Of a DNA stretch of 64,000 nt, positions 41,930 to 51,074 are shown piece after piece. Origin of the DNA: Pseudomonadota bacterium. Its GTDB lineage: Bacteria > Pseudomonadota > Gammaproteobacteria > Berkiellales > Berkiellaceae. The DNA is taken from contig JAFECS010000011.1 in NCBI GenBank assembly GCA_018241965.1, positions 1 through 64,000 of the forward strand, given 5' to 3'. The position numbers and the translations under genes are program-made. The number at the start of each line of letters is the position of its first letter. Within the stretch, counting starts at the first letter, position 1. Under the pieces are notes generated by a model. That model did not search any database and was not told the origin of the DNA. It saw only the letters and a program-made list of their open reading frames with translations.

Positions 41930-42597
41930 ACTTTTGCCTCAATAAAAAGAGGCATCGTCATGATAATGGGCTCTTTGACTTTCGTCCCCATCTGTAAACG
42001 TATTTTGTGGCGAGTAAATTCACATTTTTTTACTTGATTAGTAAGCAATGCTGTTTGTCCATTATGATGGCGTGTTAATAACCCTTTATCATCACATTGA
42101 TAAAGAATAGGATCTGATAATAAGTAAAAATGCAACGGGACTTTATTATCCAATGGATGCGGTTTTTCTAAAACGAGCGTGGCTTTATTTTTCTCTTGGA
42201 TAAGTTTGCCTTTTATTAAATCTTTTTGATCTGAAAAAGCAATATAATAATCTTGCACTAAATCAGTACTTGGCGCTAGTTTAGTAAGCAGCGTTAAGGT
42301 AGGCTTTATTTGATTGAGATCTGCCAAGGCATAACCTTCATCGATTATTTTATGAAAAATAATTTCCTCATTACGCCCCGTATTAAGTTGCAGCGTTTGT
42401 GGCCAAGCAGCATTTAATTCTGTTTGCATGGTATCTAAAGCAAGCTCACCATCCTGAACCAAAAGCGTGCGTGCGCTAACCCAAAAATAGGTATTGATGG
42501 GGCCGGCAATAATTTCCACAATAAGCCCTGCCATAATGGCACTGATGAGCAACGCTAAAATAAGTTCAACCAACGTAAAGCCGCGTTGTTTATTCAT
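41926..42597 (-). CDS. mshO: MSHA-type biogenesis protein MshO-like (prepilin-like)
   Basis: 223 residues from the ATG at 42597; a TTG two codons earlier is open but less likely. MNKQRGFTLVELILALLIS gives a prepilin motif with Gly6 at the cleavage site, Phe7 and Glu11 (the conserved Glu5). After the helix the body is beta-rich (EIIFHKIIDEGYALADL). Position after mshD and before mshP, and size, match MshO, a minor pseudopilin-like protein. The ATG overlaps the mshD stop by 4 bases. Confidence 0.72.
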   Translation of the reverse strand: MNKQRGFTLVELILALLISAIMAGLIVEIIAGPINTYFWVSARTLLVQDGELALDTMQTELNAAWPQTLQLNTGRNEEIIFHKIIDEGYALADLNQIKPTLTLLTKLAPSTDLVQDYYIAFSDQKDLIKGKLIQEKNKATLVLEKPHPLDNKVPLHFYLLSDPILYQCDDKGLLTRHHNGQTALLTNQVKKCEFTRHKIRLQMGTKVKEPIIMTMPLFIEAKV

Positions 42598-43043
42598 AGG
42601 CAAGTACCTTTTGTTTTTAAGGCACTAAAGTAGGTATCACCAAGAGCACCATGGGATAATTGTACACTGATAAGCATTACGCCTTGTGCGTCAAAAGGAG
42701 AAATACGAACAGAAACTTTAATATTTTTGGCATCCTCAACGTTATCGGCCAAGTCTGGGAACACCATCAAAAGACGTGCATGATCTAAACCTTGATAATC
42801 ACATAACACTTTATAAGCATGCGCCTGTGTCGCCACGCATCCGGTATTAGTTGTATTTTCCAAAGCTATAATGCGTTTAACTATATTTTCACCAAGTACA
42901 TTTACTTGCCATTGTAGCTCTGGTGAAATACTGTTATTCACTGATGCCATCATAACCGATAATATGCCACTTAACCCAATGCCAATCACTACCATGGCAA
43001 TGATCACCTCGACCAACGTGAAGCCTTTAAGTGGTCTTTTCAT
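42594..43043 (-). CDS. mshD: MSHA-type biogenesis protein MshD-like (prepilin-like)
   Basis: 149 residues from the ATG at 43043, where MKRPLKGFTLVEVIIAMVVIG gives a prepilin start with Gly7 at the cut site and Glu12 (mature Glu5). The longer open frame would add 36 residues from the end of mshC, which is improbable. The body has a short disulfide-prone pattern (NTTNTGCVATQ, VLCDYQGL). Resembles MshD in order and size. Its 5' end overlaps the mshC gene by about 17 bases, consistent with coupled translation. Confidence 0.72.
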   Translation of the reverse strand: MKRPLKGFTLVEVIIAMVVIGIGLSGILSVMMASVNNSISPELQWQVNVLGENIVKRIIALENTTNTGCVATQAHAYKVLCDYQGLDHARLLMVFPDLADNVEDAKNIKVSVRISPFDAQGVMLISVQLSHGALGDTYFSALKTKGTCL

Positions 43044-43503
43044 AAACAAAACCACTAAAACCATCGATAACAATATGTTGATTATCGACGGAAAAAACAA
43101 TTTCAGGTTGCCATCGATTTTGGGCATTATAAACTTTGCCCATTTTATCAATAAAAATGGGCAAATTCACTAAAGGTGGTATTTTTGGGACTACAAGTTC
43201 ATAAGCTGAGCCTGCTTCAATAAGATAGGGGCTGACAATAGGACGCGTGAAGTCGCCTTGCGTGCAATTTTGCTTCATGTAAAGTCCAATATGATTATTA
43301 TCTTTATATTTAATAACGATATCACAGCCGGTGGCAGTGGATATTTTATGGGCAAAACGCAACATATTGGAAAATTCATCCAAGAAAAAGCGCTTTTGAA
43401 AGAAAGTGGTGTCAGATAACAGGGGGGCTACACTTGCGCCCACAATGCCAATTAAAACAATAACCATGAGCAACTCTGTGAGTGTAAATCCTTTTTCACT
43501 CAT
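43027..43503 (-). CDS. mshC: MSHA-type biogenesis protein MshC-like (prepilin-like)
   Basis: 158 residues. MSEKGFTLTELLMVIVLIG is a clean prepilin start (cleavage after Gly5, Phe+1, Glu+5). The body has a Cys pair (GCDIVIKYKD and MKQNCTQGDF) and beta strands, as in type IV pilin minor subunits. AGAGG is 6 bases before the ATG. It sits between mshA and mshD, the position of mshC in Vibrio and Shewanella. Confidence 0.75.
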   Translation of the reverse strand: MSEKGFTLTELLMVIVLIGIVGASVAPLLSDTTFFQKRFFLDEFSNMLRFAHKISTATGCDIVIKYKDNNHIGLYMKQNCTQGDFTRPIVSPYLIEAGSAYELVVPKIPPLVNLPIFIDKMGKVYNAQNRWQPEIVFSVDNQHIVIDGFSGFVYEKTT

Positions 43504-43517
43504 GATAGCCTCTTTTT

Positions 43518-44090
43518 TTATGGTACCTTTTTGGTAATGGCACCATTATTGGTTGAATAGTAAATTATGCGTGGTATATCTTTGTTTTTTTGATAGATAT
43601 ATGTACATGTGGATTCTTTATAAACTGAGCAAAAATTTTCGCTACAATTTTCTCCTGCACCGAATGTAACACTGGAGGAGGATAATAGATTTTTCATAAT
43701 CTGTGAACAAATTTGATTATCATTACCGCCACTGGCTAGTACATCTTTTAAGCTAATATCTTCTTCACCCGTATTTGCGGCATTGGGCCAGCCTCTATCA
43801 TTAAACCCGACATTAGAATGGCCACTATTCAGAAAGTCTATGCCTGCAATCGGTGGATTTGTGGTTGGTTGGCCACTTGCCAACCACTTGGCATGCGCAA
43901 TATTCACTGCCGATGCCATGGCGCCAGCTGTGCCGCTAACGCTGGCATTATGCGCATCGCCAGTAATATCTAAAAAACGTGGTAAAGCAACAGATGCCAA
44001 AATGCCTAGTAACACAATAACAATCACCAACTCAATCAGGGTAAACCCGCTGATACTTTTTTGTTGATTTAGTTTTGTTGTGTTATCCAT
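43518..44090 (-). CDS. mshA: MSHA-type pilin, MshA/MshB-like
   Basis: 190 residues. The leader MDNTTKLNQQKSISG is followed by FTLIELVIVIVLLGIL: cleavage after Gly15, Phe+1, Glu+5. The pilin body has four cysteines, including a C-terminal pair (NFCSVYKESTC) like the disulfide loop of MSHA pilins, and Thr/Gly-rich strands. The longest of the two pilin-like proteins here. Of the pair, the one nearer mshC is called MshA because in Vibrio the order is B-A-C-D; which is the major subunit is not proven. Confidence 0.75.
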   Translation of the reverse strand: MDNTTKLNQQKSISGFTLIELVIVIVLLGILASVALPRFLDITGDAHNASVSGTAGAMASAVNIAHAKWLASGQPTTNPPIAGIDFLNSGHSNVGFNDRGWPNAANTGEEDISLKDVLASGGNDNQICSQIMKNLLSSSSVTFGAGENCSENFCSVYKESTCTYIYQKNKDIPRIIYYSTNNGAITKKVP

Positions 44091-44119
44091 TCGTATTGTT
44101 ATCTCCCATTACTTTCCGC

Positions 44120-44656
44120 TCACGGATAAGTAACTTCTCCTGTATTAGCGTCGTAAGTAATTTTTTCATTGGTACGTCTGTAGGTATAGGTACAATGATG
44201 TTCGCTGGTGGCACGCGCGCAAAAGTCTCCACTGGTGCATTTGCCAGTCTCATCTGCTGGAATAATACTTACTCCCGAGGTTTTGACGATGTTGTGTAAA
44301 ATTTGGCTGCAGGTATCATTACCTGAAACACCGCCATCCTTAATTTCTGATAAAGCGCTCAAGCCATCGGCGCTGATCCCCACAGGATATCCTTCTTTGT
44401 TAAATTTAGTTTCAGAATGTCCATCGCCATTAATATCCACAAACGCATCCGTGTCTTTAGCCACTTCCCATTGTGCTCTGGCAACATTAAGACCTGCACT
44501 AAATGCCCCGCCCGTAGATTCGACAATCGCCGTTCTGGCTTTTCCTGTGATATGTAAATAACGCGGCAATGCCACGGCTGCTAATACACCCAGTAACACC
44601 ACTACAATCACTAATTCAATTAAGGTGTACCCTTTAATTTTGGGCAGTTTAACCAT
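44120..44656 (-). CDS. mshB: MSHA-type pilin, MshB/MshA-like
   Basis: 178 residues from the ATG at 44656 (a GTG five codons earlier is also open). KLPKIKGYTLIELVIVVVLLGVL gives a prepilin motif with Gly7 cut site, Tyr+1 instead of Phe, and Glu+5. The body resembles the neighbouring pilin: NKEGYPVGIS, TCSQILHNIV, and a Cys pair near the end (GDFCARATSEHHC). Both look like paralogues. AAGGA lies close before the ATG. Called MshB by operon order only. Confidence 0.75.
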   Translation of the reverse strand: MVKLPKIKGYTLIELVIVVVLLGVLAAVALPRYLHITGKARTAIVESTGGAFSAGLNVARAQWEVAKDTDAFVDINGDGHSETKFNKEGYPVGISADGLSALSEIKDGGVSGNDTCSQILHNIVKTSGVSIIPADETGKCTSGDFCARATSEHHCTYTYRRTNEKITYDANTGEVTYP

Positions 44657-44714
44657 GTGTCCTTCCACCACTTGTTACTCAATAAAAATTATAGTTGTCA
44701 ATTTCAAGCTCAGG

Positions 44715-45953
44715 CTAATACCCATCCATTTTCCTTAAAGCCACTGTGGAAATATCCCACATAGGTAGAAAAACACCCAGTGCTAATACCAGCACCATGG
44801 CAGCAATAATGATAATCAAAACAGGCTCCACCGCATGACCCAGTCTTTTTAAATCATAATCCACATCTTTCTCGTAGTATTGGGCAGCCTCTAACAACAT
44901 ACTATCAACTTCACCAGTTTCTTCTCCGACAATCAGCATCTGTAAAACAATTGGCGAAAATAGCTCAGAATGTTTTGCAGCCAGGTAAAGAGATTCCCCG
45001 CGCTCTACAAAATGACGCATTTGTAAAATTTTTTGAGCCAAATAAGTATTATCAACAACGTTCGATACCACTCTGAATGCTTGCATCAGAGGAACGTTAG
45101 CCTTAATCGCCATGGAAAATGCCCGGCAAAACCTGACATAGATCGTGCGTTTTATTATGCCCCCAATAAAAGGGATCTTTAATTTAATCAAAGACCACCA
45201 CCATTTTCCTTGTGGCGTATGCAGATAAACAACCAAACCTATACTTGCGCCCACAACAAACAGCGCCAACAGCCATCCATATTCAATAACAAAATTGGAA
45301 ATATGAATTAATATTCTGGTAGGCAAAGGTAATTTTGAACCGAAGGCTGTAAAAAAATTGCTAAACGAAGGGATCACCACCACATTGATGATGCCAATAG
45401 CAAGTACAATTGCTACGATAACTGTTAATGGGTAACGCAAAGCCGTTTTAATGCGCCGCCTGGTATCTAGTTCTGACTCAAGGTAAACTTTAATTTGTAA
45501 AAAAGCATTTTCTAATTGTCCTGTATTTTCACCAACATCGATCATAGCAACGAGCAACGATGAAAATATATGCGGATGTCTTTCCAAAGCCCTGGCAAAG
45601 CGATTCCCCGACTCTAAGCTAATAATCACATCGGTTAAAGCACTTCGTAGACCATTATGCTCGGTAGTTTCACACACCACCCTTAAGGCGCGCATTAATG
45701 ACACACCTGATTTTAATAAGGTGTGCATTTGTTGTGAAAAAAGAATCAAATCGTCAAGTTGCGGTTTGCCAAAGGAAAAATATTTTCTTAACAACCCTTC
45801 AACTGTTACTTCATTGGAGGTTATTTGAATGGAAATGGGAACCACTTCAACACTCGCAAGTTTTAACACCGCATTACTTTGTGATTGCGCTTCAATTTGC
45901 CCCTGGACTAGCTGGCCCGTTTTATCTCGCCCTTTATATTTGAAACTTGGCAT
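44715..45953 (-). CDS. mshG: Inner-membrane platform protein of GspF/PilC/MshG family
   Basis: 412 residues with the duplicated T2SSF domain: two cytoplasmic helix bundles (about 70-190 and 270-390), each ending in a membrane segment (VIVAIVLAIGIINVVVIP near 180 and IIIIAAMVLVLALGVFLPM near 385). Seen motifs: KYKGRDKTGQLVQGQIEA at the N-terminus and GEETGEVDSMLLEAAQYYEKDVD, typical for this family. It is the platform on which the pilus ATPase acts. Starts 4 bases after mshE, so co-translated. Confidence 0.9.
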   Translation of the reverse strand: MPSFKYKGRDKTGQLVQGQIEAQSQSNAVLKLASVEVVPISIQITSNEVTVEGLLRKYFSFGKPQLDDLILFSQQMHTLLKSGVSLMRALRVVCETTEHNGLRSALTDVIISLESGNRFARALERHPHIFSSLLVAMIDVGENTGQLENAFLQIKVYLESELDTRRRIKTALRYPLTVIVAIVLAIGIINVVVIPSFSNFFTAFGSKLPLPTRILIHISNFVIEYGWLLALFVVGASIGLVVYLHTPQGKWWWSLIKLKIPFIGGIIKRTIYVRFCRAFSMAIKANVPLMQAFRVVSNVVDNTYLAQKILQMRHFVERGESLYLAAKHSELFSPIVLQMLIVGEETGEVDSMLLEAAQYYEKDVDYDLKRLGHAVEPVLIIIIAAMVLVLALGVFLPMWDISTVALRKMDGY

Positions 45954-45957
45954 AACC

Positions 45958-47649
45958 TTATTCTTCCATTAATTCCACGGACAAGCGCAAAACTTCATCA
46001 AGACTAATTAACCCCTTTTTAGCATACGCTAGTGCATGCCACGTCAGGGATTTGAAATTTGTTTTCTTTTTAGCCAGCAGCATAAAGGCTTTCAGATCAC
46101 CTTCTCTTAAGGCATCTCCTAACTCTTCTGTGATTTCAATCCATTCATAAACACCAATTCTTCCCTTATATCCACGCATCCCACATTGACTGCAACCACG
46201 GCCCTTTTTAAATATCGGATTATTTTCTGTTTGACAATCCATAGCCTGAAGCCACTTTATCTCTCTCTCATTAGGAATATAATTTTCAGCACAGCTCTGG
46301 CAAACTCGTTTGGTTAAACGCTGTGCCATCACCAAGCGGATGGCGCTTGCTGCAAGATAAGGCTCTATACCCATATCAATTAATCTCGCCGGGCCACTTA
46401 ATGCATCATTAGTATGTAACGTCGATAAAACCAAATGTCCTGTCATTGCCGCACGCAGTGCTATTTGCGCGGTTTCTTCGTCGCGAATTTCACCCACCAT
46501 CACCACGTCAGGATCGTGACGAAGCGCCGAGCGTAGAATGTTGGAAAAATTCAACCCAATTTTAGATTGCACTTGCACCTGGTTAATTCTATCAAACGAA
46601 TATTCAACAGGATCTTCAACGGTAATAATCTTTTTATCATGTGTGTTGATCTCAGAAAGCCCGGCATATAAGGTGGTTGATTTACCGCTACCGGTGGGCC
46701 CGGTGACTAAAATCATGCCATGGGGTCGGGTTAAATGATAACGAAATTTTTCAAGCATACTATGATTCATGCCTAAATCATCAAGCCTGAGAACGCCTTG
46801 CGTTTGGTCAAGTAAACGCATTACTACCGCTTCACCATTTCGCACCGGCATAGTGGCCATACGTACATCGATTTTTCTATCCTTTACGCGTATGCTAAAT
46901 CGCCCGTCCTGGGGAAGCCTTCTTTCAGAAATGTTTAATTTGGCCATGAGCTTTAAACGCAACACTATAGCCGAAATGAGTGTTTGCCCTTTCATCACCT
47001 GCTCTTGTAAAACACCATCAACGCGTTGACGAATACGCATGCCATTTTCAGCAGGTTCAATATGAATATCCGAGGCATTCACTTGTATAGCATCTTCGAA
47101 AATGGAGTTGAGCAATTTTTTAATGGGGGCATCCCCCATTTCTTCATCCATTTCATTTTTATAAGAAACCTCCCCAATTTCTTGTTCTAGCTCTCCTGCC
47201 AAAGAAGCAATTTCATCTGTTTTTCTGTAAACTTCATCAATCACCCGCAACAGATCTTTTTCTCGGACCACCACCAAACGCAGATGCTTTTTAAGTTTTT
47301 TGGAGACCTCATCAAATGCTACCACATCGGTCGGATCAGCCACCGCCACTAAAAAGGCATTTTTGATTCTATCGATGGGAATAACCCGATAACGTCTGGC
47401 AATTGCCTCTGGTAATTCTCTTATGACTTCAGGTTTAATTTTATAAAAAGGTAATTCTAAGAATGGTAAATTTAATTGTTTGGATAAAAATAGTAGCAAG
47501 CTGGTTTCATCAATCAACCCTAACTCAATCAATACATCACCGAGCTTTTTACCCGTCTTTTTTTGCTCTGCAAGCGCTTTTTCAAGCTCAAAATGCGTGA
47601 TAACTTTATTTTCAAGGAGTAAATCGCCAAGTTTGAGCTTTTTGATCAT
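45958..47649 (-). CDS. mshE: Pilus assembly/secretion ATPase of GspE/PilB/MshE family
   Basis: 563 residues from the ATG at 47649, whose A is the last base of the mshJ stop (TGATG). N-terminal MshEN domain (KLGDLLLENKVITHFELEKAL, about 1-150), then the AAA-like T2SSE domain with Walker A GPTGSGKSTTLYAGL, Asp box GEIRDEETAQIALRAAMTGH and Walker B. A zinc tetracysteine (CQSC...CSQCG, about 470-510) is present as in PilB/GspE. The MshEN type can bind cyclic di-GMP in Vibrio MshE; whether the residues are kept cannot be settled by eye. It powers assembly of the pilin fibre. Confidence 0.92.
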   Translation of the reverse strand: MIKKLKLGDLLLENKVITHFELEKALAEQKKTGKKLGDVLIELGLIDETSLLLFLSKQLNLPFLELPFYKIKPEVIRELPEAIARRYRVIPIDRIKNAFLVAVADPTDVVAFDEVSKKLKKHLRLVVVREKDLLRVIDEVYRKTDEIASLAGELEQEIGEVSYKNEMDEEMGDAPIKKLLNSIFEDAIQVNASDIHIEPAENGMRIRQRVDGVLQEQVMKGQTLISAIVLRLKLMAKLNISERRLPQDGRFSIRVKDRKIDVRMATMPVRNGEAVVMRLLDQTQGVLRLDDLGMNHSMLEKFRYHLTRPHGMILVTGPTGSGKSTTLYAGLSEINTHDKKIITVEDPVEYSFDRINQVQVQSKIGLNFSNILRSALRHDPDVVMVGEIRDEETAQIALRAAMTGHLVLSTLHTNDALSGPARLIDMGIEPYLAASAIRLVMAQRLTKRVCQSCAENYIPNEREIKWLQAMDCQTENNPIFKKGRGCSQCGMRGYKGRIGVYEWIEITEELGDALREGDLKAFMLLAKKKTNFKSLTWHALAYAKKGLISLDEVLRLSVELMEE

Positions 47650-48290
47650 CACACACCTATCCAATTTTCATGTTCGCTCAAGGTGTACAATGTTAAAACA
47701 ATGGTGGCTTTGGGAAACTGGGTTATTTTATATTCCACATCATCCCACCACAAAGGATATTGCAAGCTTTCTACTTTTTTAACATAAGCAAGCAGATCCT
47801 TATATTCCCCAGAAAAAGTAAGACGGATCCCATGTCGATAAAGCGTATTTGTTTTGAGCTCCTTAGGGGGCAACGTCTGAACATTTACCAAAGTTAGCCC
47901 CGCAAAATCGCCAAGAAGCTTATCTAATAAAAAGGGGACTGTTTCAGGCTTAATCAGTTTTTCACGATAATGGTTTAGTTTTTCTTTTTGCACTTTAAGC
48001 GTGTCTTGTAATTGTAAAACTTCTGAATTAGGTTGAGCGTTGATTTGTTTTTGTAATTTAGCTTTAACCAGTCCCAGCTCATGAGCTGAAGCTCTATATT
48101 CTTGTTCTATGTTTTGTATTTCCTCACTGTTATCATTCATCTCATTGCTCGAAGGAGAAATAAAGCCGTTAAACATAATCACCCAAATAATAGTCATCCC
48201 CGTCAGCAGCAATAACACTCTTTCTCGTTGTGAGCGCCCATTGATTTGCTTTTTTACTTTTATCCAATATTCAAAATGTATTTGCTTCAT
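47649..48290 (-). CDS. mshJ: MshJ-like (PilO/GspM-type) pilus assembly protein
   Basis: 213 residues. A basic start, one membrane segment (ERVLLLLTGMTIIWVIMFNGF, about 24-44), a coiled-coil periplasmic stretch (NSEEIQNIEQEYRASAHELGL onward) and then a C-terminal beta domain (LTLVNVQTLPPKEL, GIRLTFSGEY). This order matches MshJ, a PilO-like inner-membrane alignment-complex protein. It starts exactly at the stop of the gene before it (48290) and overlaps mshE, so the three are coupled. Confidence 0.75.
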   Translation of the reverse strand: MKQIHFEYWIKVKKQINGRSQRERVLLLLTGMTIIWVIMFNGFISPSSNEMNDNSEEIQNIEQEYRASAHELGLVKAKLQKQINAQPNSEVLQLQDTLKVQKEKLNHYREKLIKPETVPFLLDKLLGDFAGLTLVNVQTLPPKELKTNTLYRHGIRLTFSGEYKDLLAYVKKVESLQYPLWWDDVEYKITQFPKATIVLTLYTLSEHENWIGV

Positions 48291-48886
48291 TACTCTGCCT
48301 GCAATTTAAATTTTACAATATCGGTTTTATTGTTTACTCGCTCGATAGATAATTGTTGGAATTTTCTACCTTTCATGACCTGCGTCTTCTCCCACGATTG
48401 CACCATTTGAGGTACTAATTGCGCAGATAAAGCATCTCCTTGGAAGCTCATCTTTTTGCCTTCATTTTGTAAATAAAAGTGAGAAACATACATGCCCTTG
48501 ACATGGGTATTGGCAAAACCTTGTAAATACAGAGAAAGATTGTAGGTCTTGTAGTTTTCTTGTTCTTGTAATTGCGCAATGGCACTTTGTACATGGCTAA
48601 TATTATCTTTGAGCAAATTAATTTCTTCTTGTATTTTTTGTGGATTATTTTTTGCTTTGATTTCTTGACTGATGGCTTGCAGTTCTTCGTTCACTTGATC
48701 ACGCTTAGTCTTTATTTCTTCCATGCTTTTAACAGCATAATATTGCGACCACTTGGTGTGGATGGCAAAAAACGCCAAGACAACAAATAACCCCAACCAC
48801 AGTTGACACAGGCGTGTCGCGCTAAGCCAGGGGAGGTCTTCTTCTTCAACTTGAAAAAAATTAACGTTTTGTTTGAGTTCGATCAT
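48290..48886 (-). CDS. PilN-like (MshI2-type) pilus assembly protein
   Basis: 198 residues. A short cytoplasmic start (MIELKQNVNFFQVEEEDLPW) precedes a membrane segment (LCQLWLGLFVVLAFFAIH, about 27-44) and a long coiled coil (MEEIKTKRDQVNEELQAI through AIAQLQEQENYK), then a small periplasmic domain with TRVxVS-like strands (MYVSHFYLQNEGKKMSFQG). It matches the second MshI-type subunit in MSHA operons, equivalent to PilN. The start overlaps the previous gene by 4 bases. Confidence 0.75.
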   Translation of the reverse strand: MIELKQNVNFFQVEEEDLPWLSATRLCQLWLGLFVVLAFFAIHTKWSQYYAVKSMEEIKTKRDQVNEELQAISQEIKAKNNPQKIQEEINLLKDNISHVQSAIAQLQEQENYKTYNLSLYLQGFANTHVKGMYVSHFYLQNEGKKMSFQGDALSAQLVPQMVQSWEKTQVMKGRKFQQLSIERVNNKTDIVKFKLQAE

Positions 48887-49830
48887 AAATTATCTTGATT
48901 TAGTGCTGCGCCAATTGCAAAAACGCATGCACCCTCCTTGAGTGGAACATCCTCTTTGATATTCATAAATTCTGTATAATTAATTTCTCTGACCGGCAAT
49001 CCTAAAATATTGCTTAAATTGGATAATAACTGTGGTCTTTTTTTCTGTAGGGGGGTTATAACTAAACGTGAAACATTAGCATTTTGCAGTTTACTTGCGC
49101 AATAATCTAAAGAACGTTGGATTTCAACTGAAAGATCTTGATAACAGGCCACCGATTCTTTTGCGTTTTCCTCACTTAGCGCACTTAACATGTTTAAGCC
49201 CAAATCGAGATCGCGCATCATGTAGAGGGTTTTGTTTTTAAAAATAATTAAGTAACTTTTTTCTTCCTCAAGGTGTAAAAGCGCTTGTCCTTCTTCAGCA
49301 TTTTCCAAATTCAAGGCAATTTGTCTTAACGCACTTTGGCAAATATCAATGGTTTTTACAGTCAGCCCTGCCGCTTGAATCCAGGAAACTGTTTCGTCTA
49401 CTTTGCTTTTTTTTGTCACCACCACATAAAGCATTTTGACGCTTTCATTATTTTTTTGCGGTAACTCAATGTAATCAACTAAGGCTTCTTCAATGGGGAA
49501 ATCAATGTATTCAGCAACCAGCCAACGAATGGCTTTTGGCATTTCACTAGCAGGAACGGCTGGTTGTTCAACTAAAAATACTTGGTAATCTTTGTCATAA
49601 AGCACCACAGTGGCATGAGTGCCTTGTAAGTGTAAACTGGATACACAATCCTTTAAATAAGTTTGCTGGGCCTCTTTTGCGCCACAGATAGAGCCAAGAT
49701 GGGTAAGCTTAATCTCACCTGTACCTTCATTTTTCACATAAGCAAATGAAAGACGCTGCTTTGAAATACTAATGCCTATTTGACCAGTATTGTCTGTGGT
49801 AAGCCGTTTTTGCCAAAAAAACTGCGCCAT
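48883..49830 (-). CDS. mshI: MshI-like (PilM-type) pilus assembly protein
   Basis: 315 residues of the actin-like PilM/MshI group. Seen: GISISKQRLSFAYVKNE as the first strand pair, PKAIRWLVAEYIDFPIEEALVDY near 95-118, and a C-terminal ATPase-fold part (EIQRSLDYCASKLQNANVSRLVIT). It has no membrane segment and would sit at the cytoplasmic face, contacting PilN-like partners. It is the first gene of the operon; the promoter lies in the 191-base gap to the divergent L,D-transpeptidase gene. Confidence 0.78.
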   Translation of the reverse strand: MAQFFWQKRLTTDNTGQIGISISKQRLSFAYVKNEGTGEIKLTHLGSICGAKEAQQTYLKDCVSSLHLQGTHATVVLYDKDYQVFLVEQPAVPASEMPKAIRWLVAEYIDFPIEEALVDYIELPQKNNESVKMLYVVVTKKSKVDETVSWIQAAGLTVKTIDICQSALRQIALNLENAEEGQALLHLEEEKSYLIIFKNKTLYMMRDLDLGLNMLSALSEENAKESVACYQDLSVEIQRSLDYCASKLQNANVSRLVITPLQKKRPQLLSNLSNILGLPVREINYTEFMNIKEDVPLKEGACVFAIGAALNQDNL

Positions 49831-50021
49831 GATTGCCCCTACTGAATGCCAATGCAGAATTGCTGCTTTACAACACCATGATGGCCGTCTAATCTTCTAC
49901 CTTCCCATAACAAGAATTGTAGTAGTGTAACCAACTTATACAAGTTGCTTTAGGATTATGGGAGAGGGCCGATATGGATATTGTTGAGATCCCAAAGGGG
50001 TAATAATCAAGTAGGTGTGCC

Positions 50022-50960
50022 ATGAGTAATCAACTAAAAACGACAATCAGGAACGTTTTTGTCGTCTCAACGCTATGGATTGGCACTTTACTTTGTCCAG
50101 TACAAAGTTTTGCTTTAACGTTTGTGTTACCCCACAATGGTAATATTGTGGGTAATGTACAATACGCCACCGTGCAGCCAGGTGATTCTCTGTCTACTTT
50201 AGGTCGCCGTTATGATATGGGTGGCTATGAAATGGTCGAGGCGAATCCAGGTGTAAGTTATGCTGATCCTACACCGGGCAAACGGATCATCATCCCCTCA
50301 CGGTTTATTTTGCCAGATACGGCGCGCAAGGGTATCATCATTAACCTTGCCGAAATGAGACTTTATTATTACCACCCCGATGGCGTACATGTATCCACTT
50401 ATCCTGTGGGCGTGGGCCAAGAAGGATGGAACACACCACTTGGCACCACCACAGTTACGCGCAAACGCGAACATCCTGTTTGGGTCGTGCCAGATTCTAT
50501 TTTAGAAAACCATGAAGCGCATGGCGAACCTATTGAAAAAGTATGGCCTGCTGGCCCCAATAACCCTTTAGGTGACTATGCGATGAATACCGGTCTTAAA
50601 AATATCGTTATTCATGGCAGCCCCTACCCTAAAGGCGTTGGCGTTAGAAGTAGCCATGGTTGCATCAGAATGCTAAATGAAGATGTTGCCCAACTATTTA
50701 AAATGGTACAAATAGGCACCCCAGTAACCATTATTCATCAACCAACCAAAATTGGCGTTATGGATAATAAACTGTTCCTGGAAGCGCATGTACCCTTATC
50801 TAAAGCGCAGTATTACTCAGACTATACCAGCACCGGTGAATTGTTACACAAGCTGGTCAAAGGCGCTAAATACAGCGTGCACTGGAAAGACATTGAAAGA
50901 ATACAAAACAAAGCCAACGGATTACCACAACCTATCGGTTCTATTGGCACCATGTTTTAA
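50022..50960 (+). CDS. L,D-transpeptidase with LysM domain (YkuD/ErfK family)
   Basis: 312 residues. A signal peptide (about 1-31, NVFVVSTLWIGTLLCPVQSFA) is followed by a LysM domain (about 48-92, VQPGDSLSTLGRRYDMGGYE) and a YkuD catalytic domain (about 104-236). The active-site motif is visible as VIHGSPYPKGVG...SSHGCIRM with His198 and Cys214. These enzymes form 3-3 peptidoglycan cross-links or attach lipoproteins to the wall, in the periplasm. The last 75 residues are an extra domain. AGGTGTGCC precedes the ATG. Divergent from the pilus operon. Similar to E. coli YbiS/YcfS/YnhG types. Confidence 0.92.
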   Translation: MSNQLKTTIRNVFVVSTLWIGTLLCPVQSFALTFVLPHNGNIVGNVQYATVQPGDSLSTLGRRYDMGGYEMVEANPGVSYADPTPGKRIIIPSRFILPDTARKGIIINLAEMRLYYYHPDGVHVSTYPVGVGQEGWNTPLGTTTVTRKREHPVWVVPDSILENHEAHGEPIEKVWPAGPNNPLGDYAMNTGLKNIVIHGSPYPKGVGVRSSHGCIRMLNEDVAQLFKMVQIGTPVTIIHQPTKIGVMDNKLFLEAHVPLSKAQYYSDYTSTGELLHKLVKGAKYSVHWKDIERIQNKANGLPQPIGSIGTMF

Positions 50961-50973
50961 ATCAAACCATAAT

Positions 50974-51017
50974 CCCACAGTTCCTGCGCCACCTGCGGTG
51001 TGCGCATACACTGTGGG
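50974..51017. other. Long three-step hairpin between ldt and trmL
   Basis: CCCACAGT (50974) pairs with ACTGTGGG (to 51017); inside, TGCGC pairs with GCGCA, and CACC with GGTG around a TGC loop: 17 pairs with small internal loops. There is no U-tract. It could end ldt transcription by a Rho-dependent route or be an isolated structured element. Confidence 0.7.
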
Positions 51018-51074
51018 CTAGTATGAATGTACCCAGCTATGCCAAAATAAACCTTTTATTTCTTGAGAACATCT

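Noticed and set aside
44208..44561. Rightward 117-residue frame inside the pilin gene
   Set aside because: Antisense to a clear prepilin; composition is not coding-like.
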